Assembly: GCA_024404315.1 (NCBI GenBank)
Contig: JAKSQD010000010.1
Location: 1 to 47,035 of the forward strand
DNA length: 47,035 nucleotides
Direction of reading: 5' to 3'
Origin: Oscillospiraceae bacterium
Lineage (GTDB): Bacteria; Bacillota; Clostridia; Oscillospirales; Oscillospiraceae
Below, piece by piece: positions 34,786 to 43,195 of this stretch. The position numbers were made by a program, and so were the translations under genes. How positions within the stretch are numbered: the first letter of the stretch is position 1; each line of letters begins with the position of its first letter. Under the pieces are notes generated by a model. It did not search any database and was not told the DNA's origin. It saw only the letters and a program-made list of their open reading frames with translations.

Positions 34786-36111
34786 CTAGGGAAAGAACAC
34801 GGTCACTGTGGTTCCAACGCCCGGCTCACTTTCGAGCTGAATTTCTCCTTGGTGGAGCAGAACAATATGCTTGACGATGGACAGTCCCAGTCCCGTTCCG
34901 CCTTTGGCTTTGCTGCGGCTTTTATCCACACGGTAGAAGCGTTCAAACACCCGGCTCTGTTCCGCCTTTGGAATGCCAATTCCATTGTCCTTCACACGCA
35001 AAAACGCCTTTTTTCCACTTGTTCCCGTGGAGACGATGACAAACCCTCCGGGACGATTATAACGAATGGCATTTTCCGTGAGATTCTCGCACAACTCCTC
35101 CAACAGAGCGGCGTTTCCGTGGATGCGGACAGGCTCGCCCTCCCAAGTCAGCGTCAAATAGGCATTTCTGGCCTGCAAAAGCAGGCGTTCCACTGTTTTT
35201 TCTCCGATTTCCGCTAAATCAATGTTCTCAAGCTCCGGAGAAAGAGACAAATCGGCGGGCTGAGACTCCAGCTCAGAGAGCATGATAATATCTTGAATCA
35301 AGGCAATCATACGGCTGGCTTCCCGGTGAATCCGCTCAGAAAAGCGTGGGATGTCCTCATCCCGTACCATGCCGCTGGCCATCATCTCCGCATAACCGGA
35401 AATACCGGTCAATGGGGTTTTCAACTCATGACTGACATTGGCAGTAAACTCCCGGCGGAATTTTTCCTGTCCTTTGCGCAGGTCTCGATCCTTTGCCAGC
35501 GCTTCCGCAAGGGGTTTCAGCTCTGGATAGGGAACAAACCGTTCAATTTCTTCCAAATGACGGCCCATTTTGGTAATGGGGCTGACCAGCGAGCGGGTCA
35601 GCGTTTCCGAGAGAACAAATTCTAAAATCAGCAGCAAAACCAGCGCCAGCGCCAGCCAGGGAAGCGCCGTGAGAAACACCAGATAAATGCTGGCGGTATC
35701 CACAGACACCCGGAGCACCCTTCCATCCGAGAGAAGAATGGCCTCATAAAAGGTTTTGACCGAAAGGGTGGTGCTCATGCGCTCATCGGAGCCAACGCCT
35801 TTTTCCAGCGCCTCTTGCACCTCGGGGCGGTCTGCGTGATTTTCCAAAACACCAATGGCTTGGCTGTCGGAAAGAACGTTGCCGTCCGTGTCAATCAGGG
35901 TCAGGCGGTAATCCTCCATGGTGTCGGGCAGGCTGGAAAACTGCTGACCGGACAACTCGTACATGTTGGCATACGCCTGTCCCAAACGGCTGACATCACT
36001 TCTCACTTGCAGGGAAAACACCTGATAGTAGATGAGACAAGAGGCAAAGGATGCCAAAACCGCCCCCAGCAGTCCGGTGAAAAACATCTTGGAAAGCAGT
36101 TTTCTTTGCAT
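34786..36111 (-). CDS. phoR: Phosphate-regulon-type sensor histidine kinase
   Basis: A 441-residue membrane kinase. It has one helix at about 9-30, an extracytoplasmic sensor of about 110 residues, a second helix at about 143-168, and a HAMP-like linker. The HisKA domain carries the phospho-accepting histidine in NVSHELKTP (H228), and the HATPase domain has NAIRYNRPGG, DNGIGIP and GGTGLGLSIVKH. It should phosphorylate the PhoB-like regulator encoded one base upstream. Assignment to phosphate rests on the Na/Pi transporter and the PHO-box-like repeats in the same block. Confidence 0.92.
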   Translation of the reverse strand: MQRKLLSKMFFTGLLGAVLASFASCLIYYQVFSLQVRSDVSRLGQAYANMYELSGQQFSSLPDTMEDYRLTLIDTDGNVLSDSQAIGVLENHADRPEVQEALEKGVGSDERMSTTLSVKTFYEAILLSDGRVLRVSVDTASIYLVFLTALPWLALALVLLLILEFVLSETLTRSLVSPITKMGRHLEEIERFVPYPELKPLAEALAKDRDLRKGQEKFRREFTANVSHELKTPLTGISGYAEMMASGMVRDEDIPRFSERIHREASRMIALIQDIIMLSELESQPADLSLSPELENIDLAEIGEKTVERLLLQARNAYLTLTWEGEPVRIHGNAALLEELCENLTENAIRYNRPGGFVIVSTGTSGKKAFLRVKDNGIGIPKAEQSRVFERFYRVDKSRSKAKGGTGLGLSIVKHIVLLHQGEIQLESEPGVGTTVTVFFP

Positions 36112-36112
36112 C

Positions 36113-36805
36113 TCAATTCCTTTCTTCTGTCAGGATGTACCCCACCTTGCGGAGCGTATGGATATAGCCTCCCGCCCTGCCCAGCTTTTGGCGCAGGGTG
36201 CGGATGTGCATATCCAGCGTGCGGCTTTCCAAAGACGCTTCGCAATCCCAGACCTGATTCATGATGGTTTCCCGACTGACCGCTTTTTCCGGCGTTTTCA
36301 GAAGAAGCTTTAAAAGCTCATATTCTTTTATGGTCAATTCAATGGAGTCCTGCTCCACCATCACCTGATGTCGTCCTTCGTCCATGCGGATGGAGCCAAA
36401 GGACAAAACGGATTTGGTCTCCTCCGCCACGGGGATGGTACGCTGGCTCCTGCGCAGCAGCGCCTTGGTTCTGGAAAGAAACTCCCGGATGCCAAAGGGC
36501 TTGGGCAGATAATCATCCGCTCCCTCGTCCAGTCCCTGCACAACATCCAATTCAGCACCCTTAGCCGTAACCATCATGACGGGTAGGTTGACCGTGCGAG
36601 GGTCTCCCCGAAGGCGCTTTAAAATTTCGTAGCCGTCCAAATCGGGCAGCATGACATCCAAAATCACCAATTCCGGCGTTTCACGCTGCAAAACGTGAAA
36701 GAAACTCTTGCCGTCTGGAAAAATTTCCGCCTGCATTCCGATGGTAGAAAGGGCATATTGTTCTAAAATGGCGATGGTTTCATCATCTTCAATGATTGCG
36801 ATCAT
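36113..36805 (-). CDS. phoB: PhoB/PhoP-like response regulator
   Basis: A 230-residue OmpR-class regulator. The receiver domain has EDDE near the start, the phosphorylated aspartate in ILDVMLPD (D50) and the conserved lysine in LPKPFG. The C-terminal winged helix (about 130-228) includes LTIKEYELLKLLL and SRTLDMHIRTLRQKLG. The ATG at 36805 follows GGAGA; a longer frame runs into the leader. The 116-base gap to the Na/Pi gene holds a strong stem-loop (about 36834-36872, CTGC...GCAG arms). Confidence 0.93.
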   Translation of the reverse strand: MIAIIEDDETIAILEQYALSTIGMQAEIFPDGKSFFHVLQRETPELVILDVMLPDLDGYEILKRLRGDPRTVNLPVMMVTAKGAELDVVQGLDEGADDYLPKPFGIREFLSRTKALLRRSQRTIPVAEETKSVLSFGSIRMDEGRHQVMVEQDSIELTIKEYELLKLLLKTPEKAVSRETIMNQVWDCEASLESRTLDMHIRTLRQKLGRAGGYIHTLRKVGYILTEERN

Positions 36806-36921
36806 AGCAGTCTCCTTTAAAAGCCACAAGGACTGCTCCACGAGCAAACCACACGGCTGCTCATGGGGCAGTTTTTCCTACTTTTATTCTTATCCTACCA
36901 GAATCCGTTTCAAAATACAAG

Positions 36922-38676
36922 CTATTCCGAAAGAGCCAATCCATATCTCAGACGGTAATTTTCATATCGTTTCAGAAAACTGTCCGTCTTGCGGCATCGC
37001 TCTCGATAGGCATGGCGTTCCATTCCACCGGTCTGGGCTTCGGCAATGCCAATGGCAATGTTTGTGCAGTGACTGGAAACTCGCTGAAGATTGGTCAGCA
37101 GGTCATTCAGGCGAATGCCACTCTGAATGGTACATTCCCCATCCTGCAAGCGCTCCACATGACGCTCTCTGATATCACCAATCAGATCGGTCACAATCCG
37201 GTTGAGGAGAGAAATCCGCTGTGCTTTTTCTTCATCCGGGCTCTCCAACAGCTTGATGGTGTCCGACAGAACCTCCTGAACCGCCTGCTCCAGCACACCC
37301 AGCTCCTCCGACGCCTGAGCCGAGAAGGAAAGCTGCTGCTGTTTCATTCCCTTTGCCAAAATGGAAATGGTCAAGGCGTGGTCGCCGATGCGCTCCAAAT
37401 CGCTGATGATATGAAAGAGAACGCTGACCGTTCGGCTGTCCTCCAAGGTCAGGTCATGTCTGGAAAGCTGAACCAGATAGGACGCAATTTGATCTTCAAA
37501 CGCATCCGTAGACTCCTCATGTTCACGCACAGCGTCAAAACGCTCCTCTTCCCAGTCATTCAGCAGAGAGAGGCCTTTGAGAAAGGCCGTTTGAGACAGC
37601 TCTGCCATCTGTTTGGTGACGACCAGGGTTTGTTCCAGTGCAACGGCTGGGGTGTTCAGCAGCCGCTCGTCCAGCAGCATGACGGTTTCCTTTTGTTCAT
37701 CGTCGGGAATGGTCAAATAGGCCAGCTTTTCCAGATGACCCGTAAAGGGCAACAGACAGGCCGTTGCAACGACATTAAATGCAGTATGAACGATAGCAAT
37801 TCCAGCTGCATCTATTTTTTGAGCGAGGAAGGGGAAGGGATATACCATGTTAATGGCGTAAAAGACAACCAAAAAGGTAACAGCGCCAATGACATTGAAG
37901 TACAGATGCACAAGAGCGGTTCTCCTGGCGTTTTTGTTGGCACCCACACTGGAAAGCATCGCCGTCACGCAGGTTCCGATGTTCTGACCCATGATAATGG
38001 GAATGGCACTGCCAAAGGTGACAGCCCCTGTAGAAAGCGCCAATGCCTGCAAAATGCCCACGCTGGCAGAGGAGGATTGAATGATACCCGTCAGAACGGC
38101 TCCCACCACCATACCGAGGATGGGATTCTGGAACATGAGGAACAGATTGGTAAAGGCAGGCACTTCACTCAGCGGCTCAACGGCGTGAGACATGGTGCTC
38201 ATGCCTGTCATCAGAATGGCGAAGCCCAGGAGAATGAGTCCGATGTTCTTCCGTTGCTCCTTTTTGCTCGCCATATAGAGGAGGATGCCGATAAAGGCAA
38301 GAACAGGGGAAAAGCTGGTGGGCTTCAACAGCTTGAGGAAGAAATTGCTGCCCTGGATACCAGCAAGGCTCAAAATCCATGCGGTGACAGTGGTTCCCAC
38401 ATTGGCTCCCATGATGATGCCGATTGCCTGAGAAAGCTGCATAATGCCGCTGTTGACGAAGCCGACCACCATAACCGTTGTGGCAGAAGAGGACTGAATG
38501 ACTGCGGTAACAAGCAGACCGAGGAAAAAGCCCTTCATACGGTTGTCGGTTAAGTGACGCAGGATGGTTTGCAGCTGACTACCCGCCTGCTTTTCCAAGG
38601 ATTTTCCCATTGTGTCCATGCCAAAGAGAAAGAGCGCAAGCCCTCCCAGCATGGAAAACAGATTAAAGATACTCAT
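36922..38676 (-). CDS. Na/Pi cotransporter family protein with PhoU-like domain
   Basis: A 584-residue protein. The membrane half (about 1-320) has the duplicated PNaS signature, with QSSSATT (near 62) and QSSSASVG (near 200), plus MGANVGTTVTAW and MGQNIGTCVTAM. The C-terminal 220 residues are a helical PhoU-like domain (LERIGDHALTI near 440, SHCTNIAIGI near 550). It imports phosphate with sodium, or may couple transport to PhoR signalling through the PhoU part. A PHO-box-like pair lies about 60 bases upstream. It is transcribed toward phoB and phoR. Confidence 0.94.
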   Translation of the reverse strand: MSIFNLFSMLGGLALFLFGMDTMGKSLEKQAGSQLQTILRHLTDNRMKGFFLGLLVTAVIQSSSATTVMVVGFVNSGIMQLSQAIGIIMGANVGTTVTAWILSLAGIQGSNFFLKLLKPTSFSPVLAFIGILLYMASKKEQRKNIGLILLGFAILMTGMSTMSHAVEPLSEVPAFTNLFLMFQNPILGMVVGAVLTGIIQSSSASVGILQALALSTGAVTFGSAIPIIMGQNIGTCVTAMLSSVGANKNARRTALVHLYFNVIGAVTFLVVFYAINMVYPFPFLAQKIDAAGIAIVHTAFNVVATACLLPFTGHLEKLAYLTIPDDEQKETVMLLDERLLNTPAVALEQTLVVTKQMAELSQTAFLKGLSLLNDWEEERFDAVREHEESTDAFEDQIASYLVQLSRHDLTLEDSRTVSVLFHIISDLERIGDHALTISILAKGMKQQQLSFSAQASEELGVLEQAVQEVLSDTIKLLESPDEEKAQRISLLNRIVTDLIGDIRERHVERLQDGECTIQSGIRLNDLLTNLQRVSSHCTNIAIGIAEAQTGGMERHAYRERCRKTDSFLKRYENYRLRYGLALSE

Positions 38677-38734
38677 TTTTTATCCCTTTCTATGGAATGA
38701 TTGCTTTGAATTTGTCTTTCTACTAAAAAGGTAA

Positions 38735-38751
38735 TGTAACCCTACTGTAAC
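38735..38751 (-). promoter_or_regulatory. PHO-box-like direct repeat upstream of the Na/Pi gene
   Basis: On the minus strand, GTTACA-GTAGG-GTTACA is a direct repeat with an 11-base period, as in Gram-positive PhoP sites (TTAACA-like words spaced 5 bases). It begins two bases before the end of the 72-residue membrane gene. A convincing -10 was not seen. Confidence 0.5.
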
Positions 38752-38752
38752 G

Positions 38753-38971
38753 TCAGTCACTGTTTCGATAGAGAAAGAACAAGCTTCCCAAAAAGCCAAA
38801 AATCACACCGCTGTAGCCGATACAGCACAGCAAAACATCAATGGCAGGGGCGATGCCACCCAGATGTGCAACCAGCAGATAGAGGCCGCCGCCCAATGCT
38901 CCGCAGATGCAGATACTCAGAAACAGGAAGAGGTTTTCGTGCTTCAATGCCCACTTTTGGATTTTTTTCAT
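38753..38971 (-). CDS. Small two-helix membrane protein
   Basis: A 72-residue protein with a basic start (MKKIQKWALKHEN), two hydrophobic helices (about 14-36 and 44-66) and a short polar tail (LYRNSD). No family was recognised. It sits between a small lipoprotein gene (6-base gap) and the Na/Pi cotransporter gene, downstream of the PHO-box array, so a role in phosphate starvation is inferred from position only. GAGAGG precedes the start. Confidence 0.72.
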   Translation of the reverse strand: MKKIQKWALKHENLFLFLSICICGALGGGLYLLVAHLGGIAPAIDVLLCCIGYSGVIFGFLGSLFFLYRNSD

Positions 38972-38977
38972 AATAGA

Positions 38978-39118
38978 CTACCTCTCGCTTGGAATGACAG
39001 CCTGCTGTTCCCCTTCCTCGTCTTCCCTGTCATCGCAGCGCACCGCAGGGCTGGAGGAAACAGTGGAACAGGACAACAGCACAACTGCAACAACCAAAAG
39101 GAACCATAGCTTCTTCAC
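38978..39118 (-). CDS. 46-residue putative lipoprotein
   Basis: A GTG start follows AAGAAGGTGG and codes MKKLWFLLVVAVVLLSCSTV, then an acidic tail ending PSER. The first 16 residues are a signal peptide with lipobox LLSC, so C17 would be lipid-modified after cleavage, leaving a 30-residue acidic tail (DDREDEEGEQQ) outside the cell. It is the first gene after the PHO-box array and is tightly linked to the two-helix protein. No family was recognised. Confidence 0.68.
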   Translation of the reverse strand: MKKLWFLLVVAVVLLSCSTVSSSPAVRCDDREDEEGEQQAVIPSER

Positions 39119-39169
39119 AGAATGCCACCTTCTTTAAAAATGAAATCAGCGTTTGATTGCTGTAAGGCT

Positions 39170-39247
39170 ATTGTAGCTTTGAGAATGTAAAATTTGAAAT
39201 CATAATGGGGTAAAATCGTGGTAAAACGGGGTAAAATATAAGTAAAA
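39170..39247 (-). promoter_or_regulatory. PHO-box-like array and promoter of the phosphate block
   Basis: On the minus strand, five TTTTAC words lie at start-to-start intervals of 11, 10, 11 and 23 bases (plus-strand GTAAAA at 39187, 39210, 39221, 39231 and 39242). They precede a -10 TACAAT (39175-39170). The helical-turn spacing matches PhoP-type activator sites and explains the lack of a good -35. Confidence 0.65.
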
Positions 39248-39427
39248 TGAAAAAGTGCAAAAGGAATCAGAAGTTGCAGACGTATGTGTAAAGTTTTCAT
39301 TGGCAAGTTTTTTGAGGTCGCAGATTTTATCAGTATCAGAAAATCATGGCAACAAACAGGATTTCAAAAATATTTCTGCCAACGAAACATTTACATTTAC
39401 CGGCTCGAACAGCGTTTGAGACAAGCC

Positions 39428-39456
39428 TTGACGAAAATCCGTTGGCAAGGTAAAAT
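39428..39456 (+). promoter_or_regulatory. Promoter upstream of cca
   Basis: TTGACG (39428-39433) and TAAAAT (39451-39456) are 17 bases apart. A terminator hairpin starts 16 bases after the -10. Confidence 0.65.
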
Positions 39457-39471
39457 AAAATAGGGTGAAGG

Positions 39472-39504
39472 GGAACGCAGAGCCTTTTCTGCGTTCCTTT
39501 TTTA
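39472..39504 (+). terminator. Terminator-like hairpin in the cca leader
   Basis: A perfect 9-bp stem (GGAACGCAG with CTGCGTTCC) is followed by six T. It lies between the promoter and the cca start, so it either attenuates cca or ends a very short transcript. No gene precedes it on this strand. Confidence 0.8.
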
Positions 39505-39539
39505 TAGCAAAACACAGAGAGAGAATATGGGGACTTATC

Positions 39540-40904
39540 ATGAAAGTAAAACTGCCTGAAAAAGTGAATCTGATTCTGCGCACACTCCAAGCGGGAGGTT
39601 ACGAGGCCTATGCGGTGGGTGGATGTATCCGGGACGCTCTGCTGGGCAGGGAACCTCATGACTGGGACGTATGCACGTCTGCTCTGCCGGAGGAGACCAT
39701 GGCTTGTTTTTCCGGCTATCCCATTCATACGGTGGGGATTCAGCACGGAACCGTGCTGGTGATGATCGACCAGGAAGGTTTTGAGATTACTACTTACCGT
39801 TCCGACGGAGATTACAGCGATCATCGACACCCGGACGGCGTAACGTTTGTTCGCAGCCTGCGGGAAGATTTGGCTCGGCGGGATTTTACCATCAACGCCA
39901 TGGCCTATGAGCCTTCTGTGGGGCTTCAAGACTTTTTCGGCGGGGAGGCAGACTTGAAAAACGGCCTCATCCGCTGCGTAGGCGACCCGGAGCAGCGTTT
40001 TGAGGAGGATGGACTCCGCATCCTTCGAGCCTTGCGCTTTTCGGCTCGATTTGGATTTCCCATTGAGGGAAAAACCGGCACTGCCATACGGAAAAAAGCC
40101 CAGCTTTTGGAATACATTGCGGCGGAACGGATTTTTTCCGAGCTAAAGGGATTTTTCTCCGGGAAGTTTGCCGCTCCGCTTCTGCTGGAATATCGGGATG
40201 TTTTTGGTGTGATCGCCCCGGAGCTCATTCCCATGTTTGACCATCCCCAATATAACTATCATCATATTTATGACGTATGGGGGCACACCTGCAAAGCGGT
40301 GGAGGGCGTTTCTGGGGATTGGCTGCTGGGTCTGACCATGCTGTTCCACGATTCGGGCAAGCCCGATCATTTCACCATTGACAGCGAGGGCATCGGCCAC
40401 TTCAAGGGCCATCCCATCCGCAGCACCGCCATTGCGGAAACGGTGCTCAAGCGGCTGCATTGCGATCACAAAACCCTGGAAACGGTGTTGCCGCTCATCC
40501 AGTGGCACGACCGCATCCGGGTGTTTGATCGACGCAATACCCGGCGCATGTTGTCAGAATTGGGAGAAGAGCGGTCTCGTTTGCTGTTTCGGGTGATGGA
40601 AGCCGATGTCCGGGCGCAAAACCCGGCGCTTCTGGATGGAAAGCTGAAGGCGCTGGCCAATGGCAAACAGATTTTGGAAACGTTGATTGCGGAAAATGCC
40701 TGCGTGAGCATCAAAGATCTGGCGGTAAAGGGAAGCGATTTGAAAGAAATCGGCATTCCCGCCGGCCCTCAGATGGGACAGTGTCTCCATGAGCTGCTGG
40801 AGGATGTTTTGGAAGAACGCCTGCCAAACCAACGGGAAATTCTGCTGGACGCTGCCAAAAGTCGCATGAAAGCTTCGTTTTCTAAAGAAAACGAGCAAAT
40901 GTAA
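39540..40904 (+). CDS. cca: CCA tRNA nucleotidyltransferase with HD domain
   Basis: The enzyme adds or repairs the 3' CCA of tRNAs. The 454 residues have the class II polymerase-beta motif GGCIRDALLG (27-36) with catalytic aspartates in DWDV (41 and 43), RRDFTINAMA (near 120), the RNA-binding neck (GDPEQRFEEDGLRILRALRF), and an HD hydrolase domain (HTCKAVEG near 248, MLFHDSGKP near 268). The ATG at 39540 matches the family N-terminus; the frame extends 25 codons upstream across the leader hairpin and is not used. The ribosome site (GGGG) is weak. Confidence 0.93.
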   Translation: MKVKLPEKVNLILRTLQAGGYEAYAVGGCIRDALLGREPHDWDVCTSALPEETMACFSGYPIHTVGIQHGTVLVMIDQEGFEITTYRSDGDYSDHRHPDGVTFVRSLREDLARRDFTINAMAYEPSVGLQDFFGGEADLKNGLIRCVGDPEQRFEEDGLRILRALRFSARFGFPIEGKTGTAIRKKAQLLEYIAAERIFSELKGFFSGKFAAPLLLEYRDVFGVIAPELIPMFDHPQYNYHHIYDVWGHTCKAVEGVSGDWLLGLTMLFHDSGKPDHFTIDSEGIGHFKGHPIRSTAIAETVLKRLHCDHKTLETVLPLIQWHDRIRVFDRRNTRRMLSELGEERSRLLFRVMEADVRAQNPALLDGKLKALANGKQILETLIAENACVSIKDLAVKGSDLKEIGIPAGPQMGQCLHELLEDVLEERLPNQREILLDAAKSRMKASFSKENEQM

Positions 40905-41047
40905 ACCAAGGACGATAAAAATCTCAATAAAAAATAAGCTTACTTTTGGTGGTTTCTAGTTGAAAAAATACAAAAAATATCTTTCATAAAAGATGAGCAC
41001 ACTCTTTTTCGTTGAAAAAGTCGGATATTTCCTGAAATTTATGGGAC

Positions 41048-41076
41048 TTGCAATCAAAAGCTTTTTGTAGTAAAAT
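41048..41076 (+). promoter_or_regulatory. Promoter of pfkA
   Basis: TTGCAA (41048-41053) and TAAAAT (41071-41076) are 17 bases apart. The rest of the 253-base gap after cca is AT-rich with small palindromes and no clear terminator. Confidence 0.75.
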
Positions 41077-41157
41077 GTCCCCATGGGAGTGCAGGCATCG
41101 CTTTTGGCAAGCAGCGACCTGCAAAGGTAATTTTATTCCAGAAAAGAGGAACAATTT

Positions 41158-42210
41158 ATGGCAAATGAAAAGATGGAAAACGCTGTTTCCTGCATCGGCG
41201 TTCTGACCTCCGGCGGCGATGCGCCCGGCATGAATGCCGCTGTTCGTGCGGTGGTTCGTGCGGCTCTTTATCGTAATATCAAGGTCATCGGCATCAAGCG
41301 TGGATGGCAGGGCCTGATTGATGGTGGCTCTAACGTGTTTGAAATGAAGGCTTCCGACGTTGCTCACATCATCAGCCGTGGCGGTACCATCCTGAACACC
41401 GCCCGCAGCGCTGCTTTCCGTACCAAGGAAGGCCGTGCACAGGCTTATAAGACCTGCCAGCAGCTGGGTTTGGATGGCATCGTGGCCATCGGCGGTGACG
41501 GCACCTTCGCTGGCGCAAAGGCTCTGTCCAATGAGTATCCCATCTCCGTGGTGGGCATCCCCGGCACCATCGACAATGACATCGGCTGCTCTCATTACTG
41601 CATCGGCTACGATACCGCAGCCAATACCGCCATTGATGCCATCGACAAGATTCGTGACACCATGCAGTCCCATGAGCGCTGCTCCGTCATCGAGGTGATG
41701 GGCCACCGTGCAGGCAACCTGGCTCTGTATGTGGGCATTGCTACCGGCGCTACTGCTGTTCTGGTTCCCGAAGAGCCTTGGGATTTCCAGCATGATGTGG
41801 CAGATAAGCTGATTGCCTCTCGTCGTGCAGGCCGTACCCATTTCATGGTGGTCGTGGCTGAGGGCGCAAAGCGCAAGGATGACGGCACTCTGGATAACGA
41901 AGTCGTCGGCGACGGCAGCGCAGCCCAGCAGGTTGCCCAGCTCATCAAGGATCGTCTGGGCTATGACCCCCGTGTCACCGTTCTGGGTCATATTCAGCGT
42001 GGCGGCTCCCCCTCCGCTCGTGACCGTGTGACCGCTACCCGTATGGGCTACTTTGCCGTGGAAGCCCTGGCCGCTGGCAAGAATAACCGTGTTATCATCC
42101 ACCAGAAGGGCGGCATCACCGATATCGACATTGATGAAGGTCTGAGCCTCCAGAACACCCTGAACGAGGACGAAAAGGCCGTTTTGAAGGCCATGACCGA
42201 GAGCTATTGA
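41158..42210 (+). CDS. pfkA: 6-phosphofructokinase (ATP-type)
   Basis: PfkA phosphorylates fructose 6-phosphate to the 1,6-bisphosphate, the committed glycolytic step. The 350 residues have TSGGDAPGMNAAVR (17-30), the nucleotide site GGDGTFAGA, where glycine after GGD favours ATP over pyrophosphate, and the catalytic PGTIDNDIG, again with the ATP-type glycine. GHIQRGGSPSARDR lies near 282. AGAGG precedes the start. Single-gene unit. Confidence 0.96.
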   Translation: MANEKMENAVSCIGVLTSGGDAPGMNAAVRAVVRAALYRNIKVIGIKRGWQGLIDGGSNVFEMKASDVAHIISRGGTILNTARSAAFRTKEGRAQAYKTCQQLGLDGIVAIGGDGTFAGAKALSNEYPISVVGIPGTIDNDIGCSHYCIGYDTAANTAIDAIDKIRDTMQSHERCSVIEVMGHRAGNLALYVGIATGATAVLVPEEPWDFQHDVADKLIASRRAGRTHFMVVVAEGAKRKDDGTLDNEVVGDGSAAQQVAQLIKDRLGYDPRVTVLGHIQRGGSPSARDRVTATRMGYFAVEALAAGKNNRVIIHQKGGITDIDIDEGLSLQNTLNEDEKAVLKAMTESY

Positions 42211-42269
42211 GTTTTCGGGAGTGCCTCCCTCGACAGCGCGACAAACTAAATCAATAAATTAACAAAAGG

Positions 42270-42304
42270 AATCCCCTCTGTTCGTTGGAGCAGAGGGGAT
42301 TTTT
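42270..42304 (+). terminator. Terminator of pfkA
   Basis: An 11-bp perfect stem (AATCCCCTCTG with CAGAGGGGATT) is followed by T residues. Confidence 0.9.
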
Positions 42305-42361
42305 GACGCTCAAGCATCATTCACAGCGAGAAAAGATACTGCCTGCTTGTCTTGAAGCGTC

Positions 42362-42760
42362 TTATCTCAGCCTGGCTTTTAAATCCAGAATCTTTTCTTC
42401 TATTTTTGTCATCGTGTCCATAAATACCTCGTCAGGCTGTCCGGTTGGGTCATCGAGTCCCCAGTCCTCCCGCATTTTGCAAGAAAGAAAAGGACAGTTG
42501 ACGTTGCATCCCATGGTGACAACCACATCCACACAGGTAATCTCATCAAGGAGCTTGCTGTGCTGTCCCTCTGCCTCCATGTCGATATGATAGCGGTCTT
42601 TCATCAATCGAACAGCGTCTTGGTTGATTTGAGGCTTCGTCTCCGTACCGGCTGAAACGCTGACGAATACATCTCCCGCAAGATGTCTGCCCAACGCCTC
42701 CGCCATCTGACTGCGGCAGGAGTTGTGGACGCAGATAAAAGCAACAACGGGTTTCTTCAT
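42362..42760 (-). CDS. arsC: Arsenate reductase, low-molecular-weight phosphatase fold
   Basis: The enzyme reduces arsenate to arsenite using thioredoxin-type electrons. The 132 residues start with the phosphatase-like loop CVHNSCRSQMAEA (C10 to R16). The redox relay cysteines appear in VTMGCNVNCPF (about 83 and 87). It ends the ars operon. The start lies one base after the stop of the thioredoxin-like gene, which may encode its electron donor. Confidence 0.93.
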   Translation of the reverse strand: MKKPVVAFICVHNSCRSQMAEALGRHLAGDVFVSVSAGTETKPQINQDAVRLMKDRYHIDMEAEGQHSKLLDEITCVDVVVTMGCNVNCPFLSCKMREDWGLDDPTGQPDEVFMDTMTKIEEKILDLKARLR

Positions 42761-42761
42761 A

Positions 42762-43154
42762 TCAATAGCCCAGCTTGCCCATGAGCTTGATGATGTCGGC
42801 GCTCTTCAGCACCTTACCGTAGGTGGCAACCTTCTCATTGACCACCAGTGCAGGCATGGACATCACACCGTAAGAGACAATTTTTTCCATATCGGTGACA
42901 TATTCCACCTCGATGCCAAGTCCCATATCAGAAACCGCCTTCTTTGCGTTTTCATACTGAGCGTGACAGCTCTTGCAGCCGGAGCCGAGCACCTTCATGC
43001 TGGTGATGCTCTTGCAGCAGTCGGGGGATGCTTCACCGCCGCAGCAGCAAGGAGCTTCCGCTTTATAAATAGAAACAGGTGCGCCAGCGTTGCAGGCGCA
43101 GGCAGGGATATTTTCTGCCTGTACCTTCTTTTTACCAAAATCAAACAGTGCCAT
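42762..43154 (-). CDS. Thioredoxin-fold protein with cysteine-rich N-terminus
   Basis: A 130-residue protein. The C-terminal 75 residues are a small thioredoxin fold of the redox-active disulfide protein 2 type, with active site GSGCKSCH and the cis-proline region VMSMPALVV. The first 50 residues carry seven extra cysteines (ACAC, CCCGG, DCC), which could bind arsenite or another metalloid. The start at 43154 follows AAAGGAG; an upstream ATG overlaps that site. Position suggests it supplies electrons to ArsC or binds metalloid. Confidence 0.85.
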   Translation of the reverse strand: MALFDFGKKKVQAENIPACACNAGAPVSIYKAEAPCCCGGEASPDCCKSITSMKVLGSGCKSCHAQYENAKKAVSDMGLGIEVEYVTDMEKIVSYGVMSMPALVVNEKVATYGKVLKSADIIKLMGKLGY

Positions 43155-43195
43155 TATGATGACTCCTTTCAAATATATGGGAATCGTCCCAAAAG

